From: an uncultured Bacteroidales bacterium
GTDB lineage: Bacteria > Bacteroidota > Bacteroidia > Bacteroidales > UBA4417
DNA length: 60,459 nucleotides
NCBI GenBank assembly: GCA_903864265.1
Contig: CAIPFN010000243.1
Span: forward strand, 1-60,459
Direction: 5' to 3'
A program made the position numbers and the translations under genes. A model generated the notes under the pieces. It saw only the letters and a list, made by a program, of their open reading frames with translations. It did not search any database and was not told the origin of the DNA. Every line of letters begins with the position of its first letter. The stretch's first letter is position 1. Below, in pieces: positions 1-9,298 of the stretch.

Positions 1-7
1 TGACGGA

Positions 8-117
8 GACAAGCATTACTACTCATTATTCATTTTCACTTTTCGTTCACGAGTAACCCCAAACCCCTAAAGGGGCTTATTGTAGACAAGCATTACTACT
101 CATTATTCATTTTCACT
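8..117. repeat. Direct repeat (gacaagcattactactcattattcattttcact), two copies at 8-40 and 85-117
   Basis: Identical 33-nt strings read directly in the first two sequence lines. Confidence 0.85.
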
Positions 118-124
118 CTTCACT

Positions 125-140
125 CCCGATAGCTATCGGG
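125..140. repeat. Perfect 16-bp palindrome CCCGATAGCTATCGGG, with a partial second copy (tagctatcgggatca) about 20 bp downstream
   Basis: Read directly from sequence; no overlapping credible CDS. Confidence 0.7.
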
Positions 141-187
141 ATCATTTTTCACTACCTTTAGCTATCGGGATCACTTTTCCCCACCCT

Positions 188-234
188 CCTTTAACCTTTA
201 ACCTTTAACCTTTAACCTTTAACCTTTAACCTTT
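188..234. repeat. Heptanucleotide tandem array (TTAACCT)n, about 6 copies
   Basis: cctttaacctttaacctttaacc... read directly. Confidence 0.9.
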
Positions 235-273
235 CCACCTCCACCCGCTCTGCACACATTTCTGAACGCTTAT

Positions 274-1146
274 CTACTTAATCTCGTATGTTTCGCCCGG
301 AAGCAGCACATCCAGTGTGATTCCCCGGCCGCCAAGCAGCTTAGCCTGTACTTTTTTGCTTTTACCCGGGTTATGCAAAACGATCACCTGGTTTTCGCCG
401 GCTACCTTAAATTTATTTCCCGTTACAACAATGGCCGTGGATTCATCAATGCCTACACACACTTCTTCCGGGTTTTCGAGTTGCACGGCAATAAGCCTGT
501 TGAGGCGCTGCCGCTTGATAAAATGCTGGTCCACAATCATGTTTTCAACCAGCCCTAAACCTTCAGTTATCTCAATATTCCCGGGCTCAATGGTGGGATA
601 CCGGCCGGTATATTCTGGGTATTTCAGGGCATTGCCGGTAATCATTTTTTTACTCATTACGGCAGCCCCTGCGCTGGTCCCGGCAATAGTGGAGCCTTTG
701 GCATAGGCCTCATGAACAGCCTTGTAAATAGGTCCCTTGCCCACAATTTTCATAAAGCGGGTCTGGTCGCCGCCGGTAATAAATATGAGTTTGGCCTTCA
801 CTATGGAGTCGAGTTTCGACTGGGCAACCGGTCCGCTCAAGGTGAAGTTAAACCCTATAACTTTTGTAATGCCCGCCGAAGCAAAATCTTCTCTGGCAAA
901 AATCACCGAGCTGTCGGGATCTTCGCCCGACATGGGAAGTATGATTACATAATCGCCTTGGCCGGTACCCGATACCTTTAAAAGCTCCTGCATAAGCGCG
1001 GCGGTCTTTTCACCGCCTCCAATTATAAACAGGTGCCCACGGGCAGGTGTTTTCGGCTGACCTGCCATTTTCTGACTGAACGCCGCAGGCAAATGAATGA
1101 TAATAGTGAACACCAAAGTGATCGTTACAAGCAGTTTGCAATTCAT
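274..1146 (-). CDS. Secreted cyanophycinase-like peptidase (S51 family)
   Basis: Signal peptide MNCKLLVTITLVFTIIIHLPAAFSQ; GGGEKT near the N-terminus, FITGGDQ and nucleophile motif GTSAGAAVMS typical of cyanophycinase. Confidence 0.85.
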   Translation of the reverse strand: MNCKLLVTITLVFTIIIHLPAAFSQKMAGQPKTPARGHLFIIGGGEKTAALMQELLKVSGTGQGDYVIILPMSGEDPDSSVIFAREDFASAGITKVIGFNFTLSGPVAQSKLDSIVKAKLIFITGGDQTRFMKIVGKGPIYKAVHEAYAKGSTIAGTSAGAAVMSKKMITGNALKYPEYTGRYPTIEPGNIEITEGLGLVENMIVDQHFIKRQRLNRLIAVQLENPEEVCVGIDESTAIVVTGNKFKVAGENQVIVLHNPGKSKKVQAKLLGGRGITLDVLLPGETYEIK

Positions 1147-1184
1147 ATCCTATTCTTTTAGTGAATGAAAATTCAGCTTACTCC

Positions 1185-2786
1185 TTAAAATCCGTTTAAT
1201 TTCATAGTTACCGTGGGGATGAGCAGCAGCCAGCCTATAAAAGCCAGGAACAGCATGAACGGTATCACAAATTTAACCCATTTGCCATACGGTACTTTGG
1301 CTATGCCTAAAACCCCGATCAGAACACCCGATGTTGGGGCGATCATATCGGTAATGCCGGCTCCGAACTGGAATGACATGATGGTGGCCTGCCGTGAGAG
1401 CCCTATAATATCCGAGAATTGAGCCATGATAGGGATGGTGAGGGCGGCCTTGGCCGAGCCGGAGGTAATGATGAGGTTAAGCAGCGACATGAATCCATAC
1501 ATGATGGTTACGGCCGTCAACTGCCCGGTGCCTTTCAGTGAATTAGAAAGCGAATGCAGCACGGTATCAATAATTTGTCCGTCGTTGAGTATAGCAATGA
1601 TGCCTCCTGCAAACCCCACTACCAGGGCTGCCGAAACGATATCCTTCACCCCCTCCTGGAAGAGTTTGGTGATTTCCGAGTTCTTTTTCCCTGCAGCAAA
1701 GCCTGTAAACACCCCCATGGCCAGGAACAGGGCGGCAATTTCCATAATGTACCAGTCGTACCCTAAAACTCCCAGCACAAGGTAGAAAATGGTAAACGCC
1801 AGAATATTCAGTATATAAAAATGAAGCGATTTGCGAAGCGCGAAAAAGCTGGTCACGGCATAAATGCCTGTTAAAACGGGAATGAACGGGCCTTTCACAG
1901 TATTTAATCCCACCCTTAAATTGGTTGAAGGGTAATAGAACGAATAAACCAGCATGATAACGAAAAGCACTCCGCCTACTATCCATGCTGACCGCGGGGT
2001 GTAATACTCAATTTTTTCCACATCCGATTCGCTTCTTTTGCGCCAGTATTCATCTTCGGAATACATGATGGATTTGGAAGGGGTTTTTTTCACCCGGCGG
2101 GCGTACCACAGCACAAAGGCGATAGCCAGGAAAGTGAAGATAAACCAGCAGATCACCCTGTATTCGATGCCGGTGAACAGGGGGACGCTCGCCAACCCCT
2201 GGGCGATCCCTATGGTGAATGGGTTCAGTATGGCGCCTGCAAAGCCGATATGAGCGGCAAAATAACAAAGTCCTATCCCAACCAGCGAATCGTAGCCCAT
2301 GCGAATGGAGAGTTGAACAAATATGATGGTAAAGGCAAGCGTTTCTTCGCTCATGCCGAAAATAGCCCCAAACGCGCTGAAAATGATCATGATAAAGACC
2401 ATAATAATGTTGTCGACACCCAGCATACGGATGAACTTATACTTTTCGAAGCGCTTGGTCAGGTTCAGGAAGGAGAGAATACCAATATCGATTGACCTGG
2501 TTTCGTTCATGATCCAGAAAGCCCCGCCTATCATCAGTATGAACACGATAATATGGGCCATTTTAACAAAACCGTTATAAAAAGCCGAGAATATCTGCCA
2601 GGTCTGGGGCTGGTTATCTACATTTTTAAAGGTATCATTCACGATCACCGATCGTTCCACACCATTTACCTTGATCGTCTGCCGGTCGTATTTTCCCCCG
2701 GGGACAAACCAGGTAAGCACGGCAGCCAGGATGATGATGGAAAATACAATGACAATATTATTCGGGACTTTAAAATTTTTCAGCAT
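1185..2786 (-). CDS. YfcC/DcuC-family (C4-dicarboxylate carrier/AbgT-like) membrane transporter
   Basis: 533 aa, many TM segments; N-terminal VPGGKYDR motif and C-terminal TSGSAKAALTIPIMAQFSDIIGLSRQ and APTSGVLIGVLGIAKVPYGKW segments typical of YfcC-type proteins. Confidence 0.8.
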   Translation of the reverse strand: MLKNFKVPNNIVIVFSIIILAAVLTWFVPGGKYDRQTIKVNGVERSVIVNDTFKNVDNQPQTWQIFSAFYNGFVKMAHIIVFILMIGGAFWIMNETRSIDIGILSFLNLTKRFEKYKFIRMLGVDNIIMVFIMIIFSAFGAIFGMSEETLAFTIIFVQLSIRMGYDSLVGIGLCYFAAHIGFAGAILNPFTIGIAQGLASVPLFTGIEYRVICWFIFTFLAIAFVLWYARRVKKTPSKSIMYSEDEYWRKRSESDVEKIEYYTPRSAWIVGGVLFVIMLVYSFYYPSTNLRVGLNTVKGPFIPVLTGIYAVTSFFALRKSLHFYILNILAFTIFYLVLGVLGYDWYIMEIAALFLAMGVFTGFAAGKKNSEITKLFQEGVKDIVSAALVVGFAGGIIAILNDGQIIDTVLHSLSNSLKGTGQLTAVTIMYGFMSLLNLIITSGSAKAALTIPIMAQFSDIIGLSRQATIMSFQFGAGITDMIAPTSGVLIGVLGIAKVPYGKWVKFVIPFMLFLAFIGWLLLIPTVTMKLNGF

Positions 2787-3285
2787 ATCCTGATGGTTTC
2801 TGTTTAAGCAATGCTATGGATTAACAGGCTAAAATAAGAAGATTAACCAGAATAAAATGTTATTTGCTGTTTTTTTTTGACGCCATTGAAATCAGCGTCC
2901 AAATCCCGGTGGATCGCCTATTGGACTGGCGGCAAGTTGGAATGTCACCTGTAAGGGGAAAACCTGTCCGGTGGAATACTACGAATGATTTATCAGGCTT
3001 TAATTTGGGCCTTCGCTGTCTAAAAAGTGGGTTTTCACCCTGTTGTTGAGATAATCGCTCAGATATTTATTTGAATGCAAACTGCTTTTTTTGTATAAAA
3101 CGAAATTAAATTGTTAATCAATGTTAATATTCGTCATTTATTCCCTACATTTGAATTAACATTTCAATAACTTATCCGAAAGCCTGAAAAATATCAATAT
3201 TGCAATGAATATGAATTGAGCGAGAGGAACATTGAATAGCCAGATCCACCAAAACCAAATATTAACTAACCAAAAACAACATTGT

Positions 3286-6200
3286 ATGAAAAAAATCTAC
3301 GTTTTAGTAACGCTGATGTGCTTTATTTTCCTGCATGCGGCGAATGCTCAGAACCGGCTATTGTCGGGGCTGGTGACTTCAGCCGATGATGGATCCACCA
3401 TCCCGGGTGTTTCTGTCACGGTTAAAGGAAATCTGACCCTGGGAGCTATTACTGATATTGAAGGTAAATACCAGATTTCGGTGCCATCAACGGCACAGAC
3501 TCTTGTATTCAGCTCGGTTGGCATGCAGAAACTGGAAGTAGCCATTCTGAGTTCGAATGTGATCAATGTTTCCCTGATGCCCATCGCTACTAACCTCGAC
3601 GAAATCGTGGTCATAGGCTATGGTACCCAGATTAAATCGAAAGTAACGGGTAACATTTCGAAAGTGAACGGCGATCTGATCAGGAACACCCCGGTACCCT
3701 CGGTACAACAAGCTTTGCAAGGTAAAACGGCCGGGGTTTTTGTGGAAGCCAATAACGGGAAAGTGAGCGGTGCAACCCGTATGCGTATCCGCGGTTCTTC
3801 GTCCATTACGGCAAACAATGAACCTCTCTTTATCGTGGATGGAGTGCCTTTGACCACCGAGTCGCTGAACCAGACCGGGGCATCCATTAATCCCTTGACA
3901 AGCATTAACTTCAACGATATTGAATCCATTGATGTGCTGAAAGATGCTTCTTCCACCGCTATTTACGGTTCGAGAGGTGCCAATGGCGTTATACTGATCA
4001 CAACCAAGAAAGGCAAGGCAGGCGACACCAAGCTGAATGTGAATTTTCAGTATGGATACAGCAAAGCATCGCATATGCGCGAATTTTTAAATACCGACCA
4101 GTATATTTCCTATTTCCGCGAAGCAGCCTATAACAGTGACTTGCTGGAAGGATATGACCCTATTAATAATCCGGATGATTATGCAGGCTCCTGGCTTCAA
4201 TCGGCCGAAAAAAGATTTAAACGTTACAGTGGCTGGGCTGCAAAACTGGATGCCAGCCAAACGGTTCCTGGCAAAGATTATATAGGATCGCAGGTGAATA
4301 CCGACTGGCAGAAGCAGGCATTCCAGATCGGGGGATTACAGATGTTTGATTTCTCCGCTTCAGGGGGTACCGAAAAACTGAAGTACTTTGCCAGCGCCGC
4401 CTACAATAAACAGGAAAGTATCATTGTTTCCAATGGCCTCGATCGTTTCAGCGGCCGCCTGAACATTGACAACAAAGTGAATAACTTTATCGATCTGGGC
4501 TTCACACTGAGCCTGGCACGTACCAATATCAGGCAGGTTTCGGCCGATAACGCGTTTTCGACCCCGATGCAGCTGGTCGCCATGGCCCCCATTACCCCTA
4601 TACGGGATCTGCAGGGCCAGTTATACGGCACGCCCACTACCACCTATTATAATCCTCTGATTGATGTAGAGGATACCAGGCGAAACATACTGGAAACCCG
4701 AACCGTTACCAACGCGTATGTTAAATTCACTTTGATGAAAGGACTTGCCTGGAGAAACGAACTGGGTTATGACCTTTACAACCTGAAGGAAAACAGCCGT
4801 TACGGGAAACGTACCGATGCCGGGCAGGGCATCAACGGCTATGCTATTTCCAACTACGGGCAAACCCAGAACCTGGTAACCAAATCTTACCTCGATTACC
4901 TGAAGAACTTTGGCGATTTCGGGGTAAGTGCTGTTTTAGGAACCGAATTCCAGAAAACATCGGTGGATAACACCTGGGTGGATGGTCAGAATTTCTCGAC
5001 TGACGACCTGAAGACCCTCGCCAGTGCAGGACTGATTACCTCAGGTACTTCCACATTAAACGAGTATGCCTTCCTGTCGTATTTCTCGAGGGCCACTTTC
5101 GATTACAAGAGTAAATACCTGGTAACCCTGGCCGGACGTATTGATGAATCCTCGAGGTTCGGGTCCAAAAAACGGGAAGGATTTTTCCCTGCTGTTTCAG
5201 CCGGATGGGTGATTACGAAGGAAGAATTCCTGGCCAACAACAGTATACTCAGTTTCCTGAAAATCAGGACGAGTTACGGTAAGACCGGGAATGCCGGTAT
5301 AGGAAACTTCCGTTATCTGGGATTATACGGGGTAACTCCCTATAACGGTCAGCCGGGCTTAGCGCCAACCCAGATTGCCAATGACAATTTAGGATGGGAA
5401 AGCACCCGGCAACTCGATTTTGGACTTGACTTCGGGATTTTCCAAAACCGTATCTCAGGCGAAATTGATTATTACGTGAAAAAAACCAAGGACCTGTTGC
5501 TGGATGTACCGGTACCGGGCACCAGTGGTTTCAGCGTTCAAACCCAGAATATAGGTTCCGTTGAGAATAAGGGATTTGAATTTGTACTGAATACTTCCAA
5601 CCTGGTGGGTGACTTTAAGTGGAGTACGTCATTCAATTTTTCAGTGAACAAGAATAAGGTTACCGACCTGGGCGGACAGCAAATCATTGACCAGGGCAGT
5701 TCGCGTTTTATGAATGTGGTAAAAGTGGGAGAACCTTTAGGGGTTTTCTACGGAGCTCAATATGCCGGCGTTGACCCTGCAAACGGCGATGCCATATGGT
5801 ATGTGAACGAAAAGGATGCGAATGGCAATATTATAAACCCTGCCGCCACCACCAACGATTTCGCGTCAGCCAATTTCGTAGTGCTGGGGCATCCTACTCC
5901 TGATAACATGGCAGCCCTTACCAACACTTTCGAATATAAGGGAATAGAACTGTCCTTCACTTTCCAGGGAGTGAGCGGCAACAAAATCCACCTTACCGGT
6001 GATCCTTATATGGCTGCAAATGCGGCATGGTACGACAACCAGACTACCGACCAGCTCGCCAGCTGGAAAAAGCCGGGCGACATTACCAATATTCCCCAGG
6101 CCCGCCTTGGGTACGACAACGGCGACCAGGGACGCAACAGCCGCTACCTTTCGGATGGCTCCTACATCAAACTGCGTTCGCTGACCCTTGGGTACGAACT

Positions 6201-6405
6201 CCCTTCCGACCTGATCAAAAAAGCAAAATTCGAAAGGGTGCGCATCTACATCCAGGCTCAGAACCTGCTCACTTTTACAAAGTACATAGGCTGGGATCCG
6301 GAAGTTTCGTCGGATTTTGCGGTTGATAATGTTACATCGGGGGTTGATTTCTATTCGGCACCTCAGCCGCGTTCCATCACGCTGGGAATTAACATAGGGT
6401 TATAA
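3286..6405 (+). CDS. SusC/RagA-family TonB-linked outer membrane protein
   Basis: Signal peptide, carboxypeptidase-like domain (GLVTSADDGSTIPGVSVTVKG), plug with DVLKDASSTAIYGSRGANGVILITTKKGK, C-terminal beta-barrel; start moved to ATG 3286. Confidence 0.95.
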   Translation: MKKIYVLVTLMCFIFLHAANAQNRLLSGLVTSADDGSTIPGVSVTVKGNLTLGAITDIEGKYQISVPSTAQTLVFSSVGMQKLEVAILSSNVINVSLMPIATNLDEIVVIGYGTQIKSKVTGNISKVNGDLIRNTPVPSVQQALQGKTAGVFVEANNGKVSGATRMRIRGSSSITANNEPLFIVDGVPLTTESLNQTGASINPLTSINFNDIESIDVLKDASSTAIYGSRGANGVILITTKKGKAGDTKLNVNFQYGYSKASHMREFLNTDQYISYFREAAYNSDLLEGYDPINNPDDYAGSWLQSAEKRFKRYSGWAAKLDASQTVPGKDYIGSQVNTDWQKQAFQIGGLQMFDFSASGGTEKLKYFASAAYNKQESIIVSNGLDRFSGRLNIDNKVNNFIDLGFTLSLARTNIRQVSADNAFSTPMQLVAMAPITPIRDLQGQLYGTPTTTYYNPLIDVEDTRRNILETRTVTNAYVKFTLMKGLAWRNELGYDLYNLKENSRYGKRTDAGQGINGYAISNYGQTQNLVTKSYLDYLKNFGDFGVSAVLGTEFQKTSVDNTWVDGQNFSTDDLKTLASAGLITSGTSTLNEYAFLSYFSRATFDYKSKYLVTLAGRIDESSRFGSKKREGFFPAVSAGWVITKEEFLANNSILSFLKIRTSYGKTGNAGIGNFRYLGLYGVTPYNGQPGLAPTQIANDNLGWESTRQLDFGLDFGIFQNRISGEIDYYVKKTKDLLLDVPVPGTSGFSVQTQNIGSVENKGFEFVLNTSNLVGDFKWSTSFNFSVNKNKVTDLGGQQIIDQGSSRFMNVVKVGEPLGVFYGAQYAGVDPANGDAIWYVNEKDANGNIINPAATTNDFASANFVVLGHPTPDNMAALTNTFEYKGIELSFTFQGVSGNKIHLTGDPYMAANAAWYDNQTTDQLASWKKPGDITNIPQARLGYDNGDQGRNSRYLSDGSYIKLRSLTLGYELPSDLIKKAKFERVRIYIQAQNLLTFTKYIGWDPEVSSDFAVDNVTSGVDFYSAPQPRSITLGINIGL

Positions 6406-6417
6406 TCACTAAAAGAC

Positions 6418-7773
6418 ATGTATAATATGAAAAAGATAAAATCAATAATGGCTATCATCACGCTACTGATTCTGGGCAGTTCGTGCACGAAATATCTTGA
6501 CCTGAAGCCTCAGCAGAACCTGGATGAAAGTGTAGCTTTAAATTCGGATGCCAATGTCAAAACGGTGCTTATCGGTGCCTATCGGGCTATGCGTTACAGC
6601 GCCATATACGGAGGCTGCATATTGCGCAATTCGGAGCTTTTAGGAGGAACAGGAGAAATTTCGTGGCAGGGAACCTATAACGGTCCGCGCGAAATCTATA
6701 ACCACGCCATCATTGCCGCCAACGGTGATATCACGAGTCAGTGGCTGGATAGCTATATCTGCATAAATATTTGCAATAACGTACTCTCGGCCCTCGCGGT
6801 GGTTGACGAAGCTGACAGGGGAACGGTTGAAGGCGAAGCCTTATTCCTGCGCAGCATGATGTATTTCGACCTGGTGCGTTTTTATGCCCAAGGCTATGAA
6901 CCCGGTGCAGCAAATTCGCAACTTGGTGTTCCCCTGGTGCTTACGCCCACCCATGGCATTAGTGTTACCAATAACGTGGGACGTAATACCGTGGAAGAAG
7001 TTTATACCCAGGTGCTGGCTGATTTAACCCGTGCGGCTACCTTATTGCCTGATGCAAACGGATATTATGCTACTTCGGGTGCCGCTAATGCTTTGCTTTC
7101 CCGCGTGAATCTTCAGAAAGGCAACTATGCCGGTGCCAGGGATGCTGCCGACAAGGTAATCAGTTCAGAGTTGTATTCCCTGACAGCTACCTATGCCCAG
7201 GCATTCAATAACACCGAATCCTCTTCAGAGGATATTTTCTCCACCAAATTTATTCCGGCCGACGGCATTAACCAAATGACCGAATTCTGGTCAACTACCG
7301 AATATGGCGGAAGGGATGGCGATATTGAAATTCTGGACGGGCATCTCAGCCTCTATGATCCTTCGGATGAGCGACTGGCTATGTTCTGGATTGGAAATGA
7401 CGCTTACCGGTCAGGGAAATGGAATACTCAATATGGTTTGGTTAATTTGTTCCGACTGGCCGAAATGTACCTCATCAGAGCCGAATGCAACCAGCGATTA
7501 GGTACCGAGGTAGGTGATACGCCAACCAACGATTACAATATGACACATACCCGTGCGGGCTTAGCTGCAGCCGAATCGGTCACGCTTGAGGATATTCTCC
7601 TCGAACGCAGACTCGAACTGGCTCATGAAGGGTTTAAACTCCATGATATGAAAAGACTCAAACTCAACGTTGGCGATTTGCCTTACAACGATCCAAAAAT
7701 GATATTCCCGATTCCCGACAGGGAAATGTCGGCCAACCCGGCATTAAAAGGACAGCAGAACGAAGGATACTAA
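6418..7773 (+). CDS. SusD/RagB-family outer membrane lipoprotein
   Basis: Lipobox ILGSSCTKYLDLKPQQ; C-terminal RLAEMYLIRAEC and LERRLELAHEGFKLHDMKRL; directly follows susC. Confidence 0.93.
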   Translation: MYNMKKIKSIMAIITLLILGSSCTKYLDLKPQQNLDESVALNSDANVKTVLIGAYRAMRYSAIYGGCILRNSELLGGTGEISWQGTYNGPREIYNHAIIAANGDITSQWLDSYICINICNNVLSALAVVDEADRGTVEGEALFLRSMMYFDLVRFYAQGYEPGAANSQLGVPLVLTPTHGISVTNNVGRNTVEEVYTQVLADLTRAATLLPDANGYYATSGAANALLSRVNLQKGNYAGARDAADKVISSELYSLTATYAQAFNNTESSSEDIFSTKFIPADGINQMTEFWSTTEYGGRDGDIEILDGHLSLYDPSDERLAMFWIGNDAYRSGKWNTQYGLVNLFRLAEMYLIRAECNQRLGTEVGDTPTNDYNMTHTRAGLAAAESVTLEDILLERRLELAHEGFKLHDMKRLKLNVGDLPYNDPKMIFPIPDREMSANPALKGQQNEGY

Positions 7774-7793
7774 AGTTGACAGATGACGAAAGT

Positions 7794-7824
7794 AAAGAAG
7801 CCGGTTTTAACAGCCGGCTTCTTT
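7794..7824 (+). terminator. Intrinsic terminator downstream of susD
   Basis: Inverted repeat AAAGAAGCCGG...CCGGCTTCTTT ending in T-rich sequence. Confidence 0.8.
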
Positions 7825-7848
7825 GCGTTTATACATGAAGGATGTGTT

Positions 7849-8328
7849 TTATTCCTCATGTCTGAACAAAGGCAGGGCGGTTAGGCGGGCTACAACTTCC
7901 GAACCCAGGTCCCCTTCAGGGCTGAAAGCCCAGACGAACATCGCTTTTACAGGATGGTCCTTTCGAATGTTTTCGATTGCCGAAAGTGCAAGTTGTTTTG
8001 CTATTCCTTTTCGCCGGAACTCAGCCAGCACCATGGCCGAACAGAGGTACAGGGCCTCATAGGGTGTATCCAGGGGGGTAAGCTCGAATAACTCTTTTTC
8101 CGAGATTTCTTTGTTTAGAAACCGGTTCATCAAATCTGTTGTTGTAGGTATGAGCAGCACCCATGCTACAGGGCCATTCCCGTCGTCGTATTCCGAAACT
8201 GTTGCAGGATGTATCCTTTGCAGGCGTTGCAACACCTCCTGGTTAACATCAAGCTGGCTGGGGTCATTTTTGCTGGCAAAAACTTCGTCGGCCAGTTGTA
8301 TCATGCGTTCGAAATGACTTAGAGACAT
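7849..8328 (-). CDS. GNAT-family acetyltransferase-like protein
   Basis: CSAMVLAEFRRKGIAKQLALSAIENI resembles the GNAT motif A (V..e.RgkGia..L). Confidence 0.6.
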   Translation of the reverse strand: MSLSHFERMIQLADEVFASKNDPSQLDVNQEVLQRLQRIHPATVSEYDDGNGPVAWVLLIPTTTDLMNRFLNKEISEKELFELTPLDTPYEALYLCSAMVLAEFRRKGIAKQLALSAIENIRKDHPVKAMFVWAFSPEGDLGSEVVARLTALPLFRHEE

Positions 8329-8441
8329 AGTTTAGAAATTGAGTTAAATTGTGAAAGGTGATTCTCGATGCCCGCTTTCAAGTGCAGAGGGATTTTGCTT
8401 ATGCTTGCCGGCGAGGTCAGCCGGTGAGCCTGGTCATACTT

Positions 8442-8795
8442 TTAATGAAAATCACCGGCAGTCGCTATTTTTCTTACTTCAACGCTGTTTCCTTCTCCCT
8501 GAAGTACAGGGCAGCCTTTTGCAAACTCAACGGCTTCGTCAGGCGAACCGGCTTTTACAAGGATGTATCCTCCTATCGTTTCTTTTTTTTCGCCAAAAGG
8601 ACCGTTTGTAACCGACGTGTCGTGATGCACTACCCGGCTTTCGCTAAATAATAAGCCGTTTCCGCCGGTTAGTTGGTTCCGGGCCGCAATACCTGCCATC
8701 CAGTCGGAGGTTTGTTTCATCCACATCTGAATTTGTTCAGGTGATGCTACCTTATGTCCATCTTCGTGCCTGAAAATCAAAATATAATCATCCAT
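8442..8795 (-). CDS. YCII-related domain protein
   Basis: MDDYILIFRHEDGHKVASPEQIQMWMKQTSDWM... GGYILVKAGSPDEAVEFAKGCPVL. Confidence 0.8.
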   Translation of the reverse strand: MDDYILIFRHEDGHKVASPEQIQMWMKQTSDWMAGIAARNQLTGGNGLLFSESRVVHHDTSVTNGPFGEKKETIGGYILVKAGSPDEAVEFAKGCPVLQGEGNSVEVRKIATAGDFH

Positions 8796-9298
8796 TGGTT
8801 CCGGATTTTAAGGGTACATAAGTTTAAATTCACAATCCAAAAGTAAGTTTTGGGTTTCGAAATTACAAATTATTGTAACTAATCATCCGCCCAAAAAAAT
8901 ATTTCAGTCGCAGATTTCATAGGTTAACACCGATTTCCATTCCTCTTTGATGGCTTTTATGTTTAATTTTTCTGATTGATATAATCCAAATCTGCGAAAT
9001 CAGTAGCATGTATTAGATTCTCAATACTTTGTAAGGAGTGAACAGCTGCAATTTTTAACTTCCGGGAATATCAACCCAAAACAGATATCACAGCCCTTGA
9101 TTCCGGCTGTGTCAACTGTAAACTAAAATTCAGCCTGTGAGAAAGCAGGTTCTAGTCGCCCGAATCTTTTTTAGCTGAAGATGGAAGTTTTTTCTTCTTC
9201 TTTTCACGGCTATGGCATCCATATTTTTATCCTCTTACCTTTGCAACGGATTACAAACCGAATTTTAAGAGCTAAAGCTGGCCGGGAATATTTTAGGA

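Noticed and set aside
188-234. Telomere-like heptamer array
   Set aside because: Superficially like eukaryotic telomere repeats, but internal, short and recurring at 34.7 kb; treated as a bacterial microsatellite.
3487-4074. Minus-strand ORFs within susC
   Set aside because: Antisense to a well-supported SusC coding region.
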